Shown here: positions 48,788 to 57,559 of the stretch, in pieces
Layout: the number at the start of each line of letters is the position of its first letter
Numbering within the stretch: position 1 is the first letter of the stretch
Source of the DNA: Limisoma sp963590405
GTDB taxonomy: Bacteria; Bacteroidota; Bacteroidia; Bacteroidales; Muribaculaceae
Direction: 5' to 3'
DNA: 64,000 bases
Assembly: GCA_963590405.1 (NCBI GenBank)
Contig: CAVAPE010000002.1
Location: 28,197-92,196 of the forward strand
Notes under the pieces: model-generated
Told to the model about the DNA's origin: nothing
Databases searched by the model: none
What the model saw: the letters and a program-made list of their open reading frames with translations, nothing else
Made by a program: the position numbers and the translations under genes

Positions 48788-49696
48788 ATGTCTGACTACA
48801 ATTTAAGTCATCTTAAGGAACTCGAAGCCGAGTCGATCTACATCATCCGTGAGGTCGCTTCGGAATTTGAGAATCCTGTGATGCTCTATTCTATCGGAAA
48901 GGACTCGTCAGTGATGGTGCGTCTTGCCGAAAAGGCGTTTGCACCGGGCAAGGTGCCTTTCCCTTTGATGCACATCGATTCGAAATGGAAATTTAAGGAA
49001 ATGATAGAGTTCCGCGACCGCTATGCCAAGGAATACGGCTGGAACCTTATCGTTGAATCAAATATGGAAGCGTTCAAAGCCGGCGTAGGTCCATTCACGC
49101 ATGGCAGCAAGGTGCACACCGACCTGATGAAGACCCAGGCTTTGCTCCACGCCCTCGACAAGTATAAGTTTGACGCAGCATTCGGCGGCGCTCGCCGCGA
49201 CGAGGAGAAGAGCCGTGCCAAGGAGCGCATCTTCTCGTTCCGTGACAAGTTCCACCAGTGGGACCCGAAGAACCAGCGTCCGGAGTTGTGGGACATCTAC
49301 AACACCCGTATCAACAAGGGCGAGAGCATCCGTGTGTTCCCATTGTCAAACTGGACAGAACTCGACATCTGGCAGTACATCCGTTTGGAGAACATCCCAA
49401 TCGTGCCTCTCTATTTCGCTAAGGAGCGCCCAGTCGTGGAGATGGATGGCAATCTCATCATGCCCGACGACGACCGCTTGCCAGAGCAGTACCGCGACAA
49501 GATTCAGATGAAGAAAGTGCGCTTCCGCACCCTCGGTTGCTGGCCTCTTACAGGTGCCATCGAGAGCGAAGCCGACACCATCGAGAAGATTGTGGAGGAG
49601 ATGATGACCACCACCAAGAGCGAGCGCACCACCCGTGTGATTGACTTCGACCAGGAGGCAAGTATGGAGCAGAAGAAACGTGAAGGTTATTTCTAA
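48788..49696 (+). CDS. cysD: Sulfate adenylyltransferase subunit 2
   Basis: 302 residues of the PAPS-reductase-like ATP pyrophosphatase fold. The PP-motif SIGKDSSV (35-42) is intact, followed by PLMHIDSKWKFKEMIEFRDRYAKEYGWNL, FGGARRDEEKSRAKERIFSFRDKFHQWDPKNQRPELW and RTLGCWPLTGAIESEADTIEKIVEEMMTTTKSERTTR. With CysN it makes APS from ATP and sulfate. cysN starts 10 bases after the stop. Confidence 0.97.
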   Translation: MSDYNLSHLKELEAESIYIIREVASEFENPVMLYSIGKDSSVMVRLAEKAFAPGKVPFPLMHIDSKWKFKEMIEFRDRYAKEYGWNLIVESNMEAFKAGVGPFTHGSKVHTDLMKTQALLHALDKYKFDAAFGGARRDEEKSRAKERIFSFRDKFHQWDPKNQRPELWDIYNTRINKGESIRVFPLSNWTELDIWQYIRLENIPIVPLYFAKERPVVEMDGNLIMPDDDRLPEQYRDKIQMKKVRFRTLGCWPLTGAIESEADTIEKIVEEMMTTTKSERTTRVIDFDQEASMEQKKREGYF

Positions 49697-49706
49697 GACA
49701 ACGACA

Positions 49707-51143
49707 ATGGACAACAATTCAAAACTTAATATAAAAGAGTTTCTCGACAAGGACGAACAGAAGGACTTGCTGAGATTTCTTACAGCCGGTAGCGTCGACG
49801 ACGGTAAGTCGACCCTCATCGGCCGCTTGCTCTTCGACAGCAAGAAAATCTATGAAGACCAACTCGACGCCCTTGAGCGCGACAGCAAGCGTCTGGGCAA
49901 TGCAGGCGAGCATATCGACTATGCTCTCCTCCTCGACGGCTTGAAGGCTGAGCGCGAGCAGGGCATCACCATCGATGTGGCTTACCGCTATTTCAGCACC
50001 AACAACCGCAAGTTTATCATAGCCGACACCCCAGGACACGAGCAGTACACTCGAAACATGATTACCGGTGGCTCAACAGCCAACGCAGCAATCATCCTTG
50101 TGGATGCTCGCACTGGCGTAATCACCCAGACCCGTCGCCACACCTATCTTATTTCGTTGCTCGGCATCAAGCACCTTGTGCTCGCCGTCAACAAGATGGA
50201 CCTCGTGGATTTCGACAAGAAGGTGTTTGACAAGATTGTGGCAGATTTCCACGATTTCGTTGCTCCGCTCGGCATTCCTGACGTCACTTGCATTCCATTG
50301 TCAGCCCTCGACGGCGACAATGTGGTGGCAAAGAGCGACCGCACACCGTGGTACGACGGCAAATGCCTGCTCGACTATCTCGAAACTGTGCCCATCGACC
50401 TCGACCGCAACTACACAGATTTCCGCTATCCAGTGCAGTATGTGCTCCGTCCGAACCTCGACTTCCGCGGATTCTGTGGCAAGGTGGCATCGGGAGTGGT
50501 GCGCAAGGGCGACACCGTGATGGCTTTGCCTTCGCGCAAAACATCAAAGGTGAAGAGCATCGTAACCTACGACGGCGAGATTGAAGAGGCATTCCCTCCA
50601 ATGAGTGTGACAATCACCCTTGAGGACGAAATCGACATCTCTCGCGGCGAGATGATTGTGAAGCCTGACAATCTTCCTCTTGAGGACCGCAACTTTGAGG
50701 CAATGCTCGTGTGGATGGACGAAGCGCCGATGGACCCAAACAAACAGTTCTACTTGAAGCAGACCACCAACACTACGCGTGCGCGCATCGACTCAATCAA
50801 ATACAGGGTCAATGTCAACACAATGGAGCAGTCGCAGGTGGATCACCTCGAACTCAATGAGATTGGTCGCGTGGTGTTTACCACAGGCAAGGAACTACTC
50901 TTTGACCCGTATCACACCAACAAGCAGACTGGTTCGTTTATCCTCATCGACCCAATCACCAACAACACTTCAGCCGTTGGTATGATTATCAACCGTGTTG
51001 ATGCCAAGGATATGGCGCACGATGATGCACTTGCCACTGTAAGTCTCAGCGCTCTCGGTATCGACGAGTCGCATTTCGAGGCAATCAAGGCAGTCGCCGA
51101 CAAACTTGGTCGTCAGGGTATTCATATTAAAGTAACGAAATAG
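49707..51143 (+). CDS. cysN: Sulfate adenylyltransferase subunit 1 (GTPase)
   Basis: 478 residues from the ATG at 49707. The GTPase domain has G1 AGSVDDGKS (27-35), G3 DTPGHEQ (107-113) and G4 NKMD (162-165). Two EF-Tu-like beta-barrels follow. The protein is GTPase only, without the C-terminal APS kinase domain of CysNC fusions, in keeping with a separate cysC. GTP hydrolysis drives the unfavourable formation of APS by CysD. An upstream extension of the open frame overlaps cysD and has no support. The sulfotransferase gene starts 11 bases after its stop. Confidence 0.96.
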   Translation: MDNNSKLNIKEFLDKDEQKDLLRFLTAGSVDDGKSTLIGRLLFDSKKIYEDQLDALERDSKRLGNAGEHIDYALLLDGLKAEREQGITIDVAYRYFSTNNRKFIIADTPGHEQYTRNMITGGSTANAAIILVDARTGVITQTRRHTYLISLLGIKHLVLAVNKMDLVDFDKKVFDKIVADFHDFVAPLGIPDVTCIPLSALDGDNVVAKSDRTPWYDGKCLLDYLETVPIDLDRNYTDFRYPVQYVLRPNLDFRGFCGKVASGVVRKGDTVMALPSRKTSKVKSIVTYDGEIEEAFPPMSVTITLEDEIDISRGEMIVKPDNLPLEDRNFEAMLVWMDEAPMDPNKQFYLKQTTNTTRARIDSIKYRVNVNTMEQSQVDHLELNEIGRVVFTTGKELLFDPYHTNKQTGSFILIDPITNNTSAVGMIINRVDAKDMAHDDALATVSLSALGIDESHFEAIKAVADKLGRQGIHIKVTK

Positions 51144-51154
51144 CACCACAAACA

Positions 51155-52258
51155 ATGGGATTAACATTCGATAAACTCCCTGTCAACACGCTCGTTGGCG
51201 CTGATTGGCAGACTTTTAAGGCTCTTACCGACGACCAGATCATCGGTGACAAATACAAGGGCAAATACCGCTTGACCAAAGCCGTTTGCCGCTTGCTCAG
51301 CACATTGGTGCCCATCGAGAACCGTGCTTACCGCAAGATTGCAGACCAACCGTTGCAGGAAGACCCTTTGTTTATTCTTGGTCACTGGCGTAGCGGTACC
51401 ACTTTCGTGCATAACGTGTTTGCCTGCGACAAGCATTTCGGCTACACCACGACCTATCAGACAGTGTTCCCGCACCTCGTGCTTTGGGGACAGCCGTTCT
51501 TCAAGAAGAACATGGCAATGCTGATGCCCGACAAGCGTCCGACCGACAATATGGAACTGCGTCCCGACCTCCCGCAGGAGGAAGAGTTCGCATTGTCCAA
51601 TATGATGCCTTACACCTACTACAACTTCTGGTTTTTCCCAGAACGCTGGATGGAGTATTGCGACCGTTTCCTCACCTTCGAGAAAATCACGGAAGAGGAG
51701 CGTCAGGTGTTTAAGGACACGTTTATGCGATTGGTAAAGGTGTCGCTCGCCAACACTGGCGGCACACAGTATCTGTCGAAAAACCCGCCTCACACTGGGC
51801 GTGTGCGCACACTGGTAGAGATGTTCCCTAACGCCAAGTTCATATACCTCAAGCGCAACCCTTACACCGTGTTTGAGAGCACTCGCAGTTTCTTCACCAA
51901 CACCATCAAGCCGTTGCAGTTGCAGGACATCTCGCAAGAGCAGATTGTCAGCAACATTGTTGAGGCATACAACCGTCTCTACAACCGCTATGAGGCAGAC
52001 AAACACCTCATCCCAGAGGGCAACCTTGTGGAAATAAAGTTTGAGGACTTTGAGCACAACGCCTTTGACCTCACCAAGGAAATCTATGGGAAGTTGCAAC
52101 TCAAGGGTTTCGACGAGTCGGAAGCCGCTATCCGTGCTTATCTCGACAAGAAGAAAGGCTACAAGAAAAACAAATATCAGTACAAGGACGAGACGGTAAA
52201 AATCGTTGAGAAAAACTGGGGTCGCGCCCTTGACGAATGGGGCTATACCCTTGAATAA
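51155..52258 (+). CDS. Sulfotransferase, candidate steroid/cholesterol or lipid sulfotransferase
   Basis: 367 residues of the sulfotransferase family. The 5'-phosphosulfate loop is FILGHWRSGTTFVHN (GHWRSGTTF at 76-84). The acceptor/phosphate region is LSKNPPHTGRVRTLVEMFPNA (207 onward) with YLKRNPYTVFESTRSFF (231-247) at the 3'-phosphate site. It uses PAPS to sulfonate a hydroxyl group. It is the last gene of the SLC13-cysC-cysD-cysN cluster, so the pathway delivers PAPS to this enzyme. From memory, Bacteroides thetaiotaomicron has the same set of genes ending in BT_0416, reported to sulfonate cholesterol and steroids. The acceptor here is not visible from sequence. The absence of a signal peptide indicates a cytoplasmic enzyme. 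Confidence 0.88.
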   Translation: MGLTFDKLPVNTLVGADWQTFKALTDDQIIGDKYKGKYRLTKAVCRLLSTLVPIENRAYRKIADQPLQEDPLFILGHWRSGTTFVHNVFACDKHFGYTTTYQTVFPHLVLWGQPFFKKNMAMLMPDKRPTDNMELRPDLPQEEEFALSNMMPYTYYNFWFFPERWMEYCDRFLTFEKITEEERQVFKDTFMRLVKVSLANTGGTQYLSKNPPHTGRVRTLVEMFPNAKFIYLKRNPYTVFESTRSFFTNTIKPLQLQDISQEQIVSNIVEAYNRLYNRYEADKHLIPEGNLVEIKFEDFEHNAFDLTKEIYGKLQLKGFDESEAAIRAYLDKKKGYKKNKYQYKDETVKIVEKNWGRALDEWGYTLE

Positions 52259-52267
52259 TGACAGAAG

Positions 52268-52852
52268 ATGAACGCTAAGAAACTTTTGATGGCATTGTTT
52301 GCTGCCCTGTCGATGACAGCGGCAGCAAATGCGCAATCGGCATCCGAGGGTTGGCAGAAAATTGAGCCTACCGATGTGAAGAATGCCGTGGAACTCTTCA
52401 ACGACGACTGGATGGCTCTCGCTGCCGGTAAGCAGGGCGACATGAACGCCATGACTATCTCTTGGGGTGGTATGGGCGAGTTGTGGGGCAAGCCAGTGGT
52501 TACAGTGTATGTGCGCCAAAGCCGCTACACCCACAGTTTCCTCGACCGATACCCGTACTTCACGCTTACGGCTTTTCCCGAAGAGATGCGCTCAGCCTTG
52601 CAGTATATAGGCACGCATTCGGGCAGTAAAGAGAAGGACAAGTTGCAGAAGGCTGGCTTGACACCGGCGTTCACGGAACTCGGCAACCCTATCTTCAAGG
52701 AGGCAAATCTGGCTATCGAGTGCCGTATCGTCTACAGTGCTCCTCTGGCGGTCGAAAATATGGTTGACGACAGCACCAAAAAGGGTTACAAAAGCAATGA
52801 CGACCTCCACACGATGTACATTGCAGAGATTGTCAACGTTTGGAAGCGATAA
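52268..52852 (+). CDS. Exported flavin-reductase-like protein (FMN-binding split barrel)
   Basis: 194 residues with a clear signal peptide (LLMALFAALSMTAAANAQS). The mature part has the flavin reductase pattern: WMALAAGKQGDMNAMTISWGGMGELWGKPVVTVYVRQSRYTHSFL, YFTLTAFPEEMRSALQYIGTHSG and VENMVDDSTKK. Flavin reductase domains bind FMN and normally act in the cytoplasm. An exported version suggests a periplasmic flavin or redox role. It starts 9 bases after the sulfotransferase stop, on the same strand, so it may belong to the sulfonation operon. The catalytic role is not settled by sequence. Confidence 0.8.
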   Translation: MNAKKLLMALFAALSMTAAANAQSASEGWQKIEPTDVKNAVELFNDDWMALAAGKQGDMNAMTISWGGMGELWGKPVVTVYVRQSRYTHSFLDRYPYFTLTAFPEEMRSALQYIGTHSGSKEKDKLQKAGLTPAFTELGNPIFKEANLAIECRIVYSAPLAVENMVDDSTKKGYKSNDDLHTMYIAEIVNVWKR

Positions 52853-52880
52853 TTTGGAATAAAAATTAAAAACAGATATA

Positions 52881-54923
52881 ATGGAAGAAAAGAAATTTAA
52901 ACGCACATTGGTGACCACCGCGTTGCCTTATGCCAATGGCCCGGTGCATATCGGACACTTGGCGGGTGTGTATGTCCCCGCCGATATCTACACTCGCTAT
53001 CTGCGCCTCAAGGGTGAAGATGTGATAATGATTGGCGGCTCCGATGAGCATGGCGTGCCCATCACCATCAAGGCCAAGGCGGAAGGGGTGACACCTCAGG
53101 ACATCGTGGACCGTTACCACAAGATTATCAAGGACTCATTCGAGGAACTTGGCATCTCGTTCGACATCTATTCGCGCACCACGAGCAAAATCCATTCTCA
53201 GATGGCAAGCGATTTCTTCCGCAAACTCTACGACAAAGGGGAGTTTGTTGAGAAAACATCAAAACAATATTATGACGAGGAGGCTCACCAATTCCTTGCC
53301 GACCGCTATATCGTGGGCACTTGCCCTCACTGCGGCAGCGACCATGCCTACGGCGACCAGTGTGAGGCTTGTGGTACATCGCTCAATGCCACCGACCTTA
53401 TCGAGCCACATTCTGCTATCACAGGCAACAAGCCAGTGCTTAAGGAAACTCACCACTGGTATCTGCCTCTCGACAAGTGGGAACCAACGCTTCGCCACTG
53501 GATTCTCGACGAGCACAAGGAGTGGAAACCTAACGTATATGGTCAGTGCAAATCGTGGCTCGACATGGGCTTGCAGCCACGCGCCGTGAGCCGCGACCTC
53601 GACTGGGGTGTGCCTGTGCCTGTTGAGGGTGCTGAAGGCAAGGTGCTCTATGTGTGGTTTGATGCGCCAATCGGCTACATCTCTAACACTAAGGAACTTC
53701 TGCCCGACACTTGGGAAACCTACTGGAAGAGCAAGGACACTCGCATCATCAACTTCATCGGCAAGGACAATATCGTGTTCCACTGCATCGTGTTCCCGGC
53801 TATGCTGATGGCCGACGGCTCTTATCAGTTGCCTGAGAATGTGCCTGCCAACGAGTTCCTTAACCTCGAAGGCGACAAGATCTCTACCTCGCGCAACTGG
53901 GCGGTGTGGTTGCACGAATATCTCCGTGAACTCCCCGGCAAGCAGGATGTGCTCCGCTATGTGCTTACAGCCAACGCTCCAGAAACCAAGGACAACGACT
54001 TCACTTGGAAGGATTTCCAGGCGCGCAACAACAATGAGTTGGTGGCAATCCTCGGCAACTTCGTGAACCGCACATTTGTGCTGACTCATAAATACTACAA
54101 TGGCGTAGTGCCAGCCATCGGCGAATTGACCGATTATGACCGCCAGACTCTTCAAGAGTTTGCCGATGTGAAAGCCAATGTTGAGAACTACATTGAGCAC
54201 TTCCGTTTCCGCGATGCCTTGAAGGAGGCAATGAACCTTGCACGTATCGGCAATAAGTATCTTGCCGACACTGAGCCTTGGAAGGTGGTTAAGACTGATG
54301 CCAAGCGTGTGGAGACGATTATGAACATCGCCATTGAAATTACTGCCAACCTTGCCATCGCCTTCGAGCCGTTCCTTCCGTTCATGTCGAAGAAACTCCG
54401 CGGCATGCTCGGTATGGACAAGTTCGACTGGAATGAACTCGGTTCAATCAATATTATCCCTGCTGGTGCTACCATCAAGCCTGCCGAACTGCTCTTCGAG
54501 AAGATTGATGACAGTGTGATTGAAGCGCAGATAAAGAAACTGCACGACACCAAGGAGGCAAACAAATTGAAGAATTTCAAGCCAGAGCCAGTTGCAGCCA
54601 ATGTGCCATTCGACGACTTCATGAAACTCGACATCCGTGTAGGCAAAGTGCTCGAATGCGAGAAAGTGCCGAAGGCCGACAAACTGTTGAAGTTCAAGAT
54701 TGACGACGGTATGGGCGGACGCACTATCGTTTCGGGAATTGCCAAGTACTACAAGCCTGAAGACCTTGTAGGCAAGGAAGTTTGCTTCATTGCTAACTTC
54801 GAGGCTCGCAAACTCAAGGGCGTAGAGTCGCAAGGCATGATTCTCTCTGCTGAGAATGCCGACGGCAGTCTAGTGGTTATTGGTCCGCAAGGCAAGGTAA
54901 CTCCTGGATGCCAAGTGAAATAA
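52881..54923 (+). CDS. metG: Methionyl-tRNA synthetase
   Basis: 680 residues. The HIGH motif is VHIGHLAG (HIGH at 23-26), and the KMSKS-equivalent loop is GDKISTSRNW. A zinc-binding knuckle CPHCGSDHAYGDQCEACG lies in the connective domain, the four-cysteine form. The C-terminal 110 residues form an EMAP-II/Trbp111-like tRNA-binding domain (DIRVGKVLECEKVPKADKLLKFKID, GIAKYYKPEDLVGKEVCFIANFEARKLKGVESQGMIL). It charges tRNA-Met. The start is 28 bases after the flavin-reductase-like gene. Confidence 0.98.
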   Translation: MEEKKFKRTLVTTALPYANGPVHIGHLAGVYVPADIYTRYLRLKGEDVIMIGGSDEHGVPITIKAKAEGVTPQDIVDRYHKIIKDSFEELGISFDIYSRTTSKIHSQMASDFFRKLYDKGEFVEKTSKQYYDEEAHQFLADRYIVGTCPHCGSDHAYGDQCEACGTSLNATDLIEPHSAITGNKPVLKETHHWYLPLDKWEPTLRHWILDEHKEWKPNVYGQCKSWLDMGLQPRAVSRDLDWGVPVPVEGAEGKVLYVWFDAPIGYISNTKELLPDTWETYWKSKDTRIINFIGKDNIVFHCIVFPAMLMADGSYQLPENVPANEFLNLEGDKISTSRNWAVWLHEYLRELPGKQDVLRYVLTANAPETKDNDFTWKDFQARNNNELVAILGNFVNRTFVLTHKYYNGVVPAIGELTDYDRQTLQEFADVKANVENYIEHFRFRDALKEAMNLARIGNKYLADTEPWKVVKTDAKRVETIMNIAIEITANLAIAFEPFLPFMSKKLRGMLGMDKFDWNELGSINIIPAGATIKPAELLFEKIDDSVIEAQIKKLHDTKEANKLKNFKPEPVAANVPFDDFMKLDIRVGKVLECEKVPKADKLLKFKIDDGMGGRTIVSGIAKYYKPEDLVGKEVCFIANFEARKLKGVESQGMILSAENADGSLVVIGPQGKVTPGCQVK

Positions 54924-54942
54924 TAAGGCTGAAACAGTCCCA

Positions 54943-54988
54943 AAAACAAAAGCGGCGCTCCCGATATGGAAGCGCCACTTTTGTTTTT
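54943..54988. terminator. Bidirectional terminator after metG
   Basis: AAAACAAAAG (54943-54952) and GGCGCT pair with AGCGCC and CTTTTGTTTT (54978-54987). T-rich tails exist on both strands. It separates metG from the convergent small gene at 54993. Confidence 0.85.
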
Positions 54989-54992
54989 CCGT

Positions 54993-55388
54993 TTATTCGA
55001 GGCACGTTTTGGTGTGGTGATGCCAGCAGAATGACTTGAGGTAGTTGACGAAACGTTGCCAAACTGACACCTTCGGCTCGCGAAGATTTACATTGATGGC
55101 GCCAGTGTTGTTGTTGAAAAACAATATCGACTGTTCCGTAACTACTGCCACCTCTTTATCAACAATCTTGAAGCCGTTGATGCTTGAAATGCGGATGCGG
55201 CGAAACGGGCTGTATTCATCCAATGCGCCGACAATCATAAATCCGTCTTCAAATTTTATGTTGAAGCATTCACGGCAAACCTCCTCCACTTCGGCAAACA
55301 TTTTCCGCGGCAACCCATTCTTGGGTCGGCGGATATTTTTGTAGAGATATTTAATAGTTCGTTTGTTTACCATCGTGGAAGCCTTCAT
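54993..55388 (-). CDS. Uncharacterised small protein
   Basis: 131 residues, basic (KRTIKYLYKNIRRPKNGLPRK at the start), with a hydrophobic/beta centre (FNIKFEDGFMIVGALD, FRRIRISSINGFKIVDKEVAVVTEQSILFFNNNTG) and a helical tail (VSVWQRFVNYLKSFCWHHHTKTCLE) holding a Cys/His cluster. No signal peptide or membrane segment is present, and I recognise no family. Two ATGs (55388 and 55373) are possible starts. It lies convergent to metG, with a terminator between them, and divergent from the leukocidin-like gene, with 162 bases between the starts. Confidence 0.55.
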   Translation of the reverse strand: MKASTMVNKRTIKYLYKNIRRPKNGLPRKMFAEVEEVCRECFNIKFEDGFMIVGALDEYSPFRRIRISSINGFKIVDKEVAVVTEQSILFFNNNTGAINVNLREPKVSVWQRFVNYLKSFCWHHHTKTCLE

Positions 55389-55470
55389 TTCCGTTCGTCT
55401 GCTATAATAATGCTTTTATAGGTAAAAAAGTTCAATAAACTCTTCAAATTTTTAAACCTTTTTTTAATAA

Positions 55471-55506
55471 AGTAGTCCTACTTGTAAAATAGTATTTCTA
55501 TTTTTG
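55471..55506 (+). promoter_or_regulatory. Inverted repeat and -7 box upstream of the leukocidin-like gene
   Basis: AGTAG-TC-CTACT (55471-55482) is a perfect inverted repeat that could be an operator. TATTTTTG (55499-55506) matches the TAnnTTTG -7 box and lies 44 bases before the gene start. No -33 box is clear at the proper distance. Confidence 0.35.
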
Positions 55507-55550
55507 CTTTATCGGTAAATACTAATGTCACATCTTAAAAATCAGATAGT

Positions 55551-57473
55551 ATGAAAAAGCCTTGGAGCAGATTTTTCGTGAAAGGTACTTGTATGTTGGT
55601 GCTCTCTACACTTGGAGTAGCCAGCATGTTGACATCATGCCACGACGACATGGAGGAAAACAAAAAAGAACCTGAGCAGAATGAAAACCCGTCAACACCG
55701 ACCGACGACCAGTTGACGGTGAAGTACAATCAGAAGGCCGTCGTTTTGGGCAGCGAACGCAGCAAGTATGACGGCGCGATTTCCGACCGCATGATCGATA
55801 TGCAGAATGTGCTCACCGAAAACGCAAAGGCTATAATCTACACTACAAATTCGGCGAAGCAGTTAAGCGATGAAGATGCGCGGATTCTTGCCATTGCCTA
55901 TGCCAACAAGGCGAATGTGGTATTCATAAGTCCGAAGACCGTGAACGCCACCGCTATGGCAAAATCGTTGCGCACGGCTATCGCTGGTTTGACTTCCGAG
56001 GGCTATGACGTGTCGTTGGCGAAGACGCTCGTCCGCAGACTGGAGGCTTTCGATGAACTGACAAAGGACGAGAATCTTGCGGTCGTAGGATTTCGTGACA
56101 ATTCGGTCTATGTGATTAACAGCCTTGAGGCTAAAACCGACAACAACAAAGACACCTTCTTCTGCGTAAATCCAGAAGACTCTGAAACCGATAAGAAGAA
56201 TATCCTTAAAGAACTTAACGATAGCCCGATTGAATATACCGCTTACCAGTATGGCTTGTCGTCCGACAGATTAGTTAACTGGATGATGACCGACGACGGT
56301 CCGCGGAAATCTGTCGGCGCAGATTCTTCGTCGATCGACGATATAATGAAGGGTACATATATGCATGTGCAATGGAGCCTAGCGAAGCCGACGAGAGCAC
56401 TGGACCGCGAATTTATCTGGGAGGCAGATCTCTTCTTGTATAGCGCATACGATTTCAACAACAATCGCGATTATTATTTCGTCCGCATCGACCCTAATTT
56501 CAGATGCTCAATGTTCCAGTGTGTGCAAAATTCTGAAAGAGACTGGATTTATGCCAACCATATTGTAACTTTTGATGATGGTGAGACAGCAGGCGACACA
56601 TGGGACATCCGTCGCAACTGCTATTACGGTCCTTATCTCGTGTCGTGGAATCCAGAGATGCGTATTTATCAACAAGGCAATAACCATATTATTGACCCAA
56701 TGCCTAAGACCGACATCAGCGGCTCATCGACCTACACCACTGGCGTTACATTCACTCTTGCTGGTAACTATGGTTTTGCTCTGAGCAACGGCCCGTCGGC
56801 GGGATTGAACGGTTCTGTCACGTTCTCCAACACAAAAACCATGCAACAAAACAATATGAAGATTCAACTCACCGAGGAATCATCTGGCGGTCTTGCACAA
56901 TGGCAATTCAGCGGCATGGCACCTCTGATGCATGAGAGTTGGATGAAATGGATTTACAACAGCAACTATCACGACCAGGTTTATTCTTTCCAAAAGAATG
57001 ACTGGCAATCGGAAATATCAGGCATCCTTATGGTCGACAACCCGATAAAGGACGAAAAGTATAAACTGTACTTTTACCAGTTGCTCGACATCCGTGAGTT
57101 GAGTTACGACGGTTACCAATTGGGCAACTGGACATCGCGGTGCAACCTTATTGCGCTCGACCGTCCAAACCGCTTCAAGGAAAACTATGTGATGAACTGC
57201 TCCAACGAAGCGCTGCTCAACAATGTCCGCAATCAGTTGGGCGAAAACTGGATGGATGTGTTCACATTCTATGCCCAAGACGATTACGACTTGAATTCAG
57301 GCGTCCGCGAAATGTTTGACAGAGCCAAACAGACAATCATCGGCAAGGCCGACATCCTCTATCAGCAGGGCTACACAGGGGTGTACACATTCACGCTGCG
57401 CAAAAACGGTTCGACCGAAAATATCTCAGCCTTCGAACTCCGCAACGGCAAAGTTGTTGATCTGGATAATTAA
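55551..57473 (+). CDS. Lipoprotein with leukocidin-like (beta-pore-forming) region
   Basis: 640 residues with a lipoprotein signal peptide and lipobox MLTSC (C30). Residues 50-250 form an alpha/beta region with no recognised family. Residues about 385-510 resemble leukocidin/cytolysin cores: STYTTGVTFTLAGNYGF, GLNGSVTFSNTKTMQQNNMKI, GLAQWQFSGM, then ESWMKWIYNSNYHDQVYSFQ, in the order of the strand-rich stem/cap and rim regions of alpha-haemolysin and Vibrio cytolysin. The C-terminal part (FTFYAQDDYDLNSGVREMF, YTGVYTFTLRKNGS) is also beta-rich. If correct, it is a lipid-anchored, outer-membrane relative of beta-barrel pore-forming toxins. It is monocistronic. The assignment rests on pattern resemblance only. 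Confidence 0.5.
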   Translation: MKKPWSRFFVKGTCMLVLSTLGVASMLTSCHDDMEENKKEPEQNENPSTPTDDQLTVKYNQKAVVLGSERSKYDGAISDRMIDMQNVLTENAKAIIYTTNSAKQLSDEDARILAIAYANKANVVFISPKTVNATAMAKSLRTAIAGLTSEGYDVSLAKTLVRRLEAFDELTKDENLAVVGFRDNSVYVINSLEAKTDNNKDTFFCVNPEDSETDKKNILKELNDSPIEYTAYQYGLSSDRLVNWMMTDDGPRKSVGADSSSIDDIMKGTYMHVQWSLAKPTRALDREFIWEADLFLYSAYDFNNNRDYYFVRIDPNFRCSMFQCVQNSERDWIYANHIVTFDDGETAGDTWDIRRNCYYGPYLVSWNPEMRIYQQGNNHIIDPMPKTDISGSSTYTTGVTFTLAGNYGFALSNGPSAGLNGSVTFSNTKTMQQNNMKIQLTEESSGGLAQWQFSGMAPLMHESWMKWIYNSNYHDQVYSFQKNDWQSEISGILMVDNPIKDEKYKLYFYQLLDIRELSYDGYQLGNWTSRCNLIALDRPNRFKENYVMNCSNEALLNNVRNQLGENWMDVFTFYAQDDYDLNSGVREMFDRAKQTIIGKADILYQQGYTGVYTFTLRKNGSTENISAFELRNGKVVDLDN

Positions 57474-57485
57474 TTGGCGAAATAG

Positions 57486-57516
57486 TTGTGTGTTAATTAA
57501 AAACATAGTAACTTTG
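57486..57516 (+). promoter_or_regulatory. Promoter of rpsP
   Basis: TTG (57486-57488), 20 bases, then TAACTTTG (57509-57516), a perfect -7 box. The rpsP ATG is 43 bases downstream. Confidence 0.6.
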
Positions 57517-57559
57517 CGCCCGATAAACTTAATACAATTTTTATTTAAACTAAACTTTA

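Noticed and set aside
46596..52258. Classical assimilatory sulfate reduction operon
   Set aside because: PAPS/APS reductase, sulfite reductase and cysteine synthase are absent, and the cluster ends in a sulfotransferase.
51161..52534. A 457-codon open frame antisense to the sulfotransferase
   Set aside because: It mirrors the codon bias of the sense gene, has no recognisable domain, and overlaps a fully conserved enzyme.
53259..54200. A 313-codon open frame antisense to metG
   Set aside because: It is a by-product of biased codons in the sense gene, without domain or start-site support.
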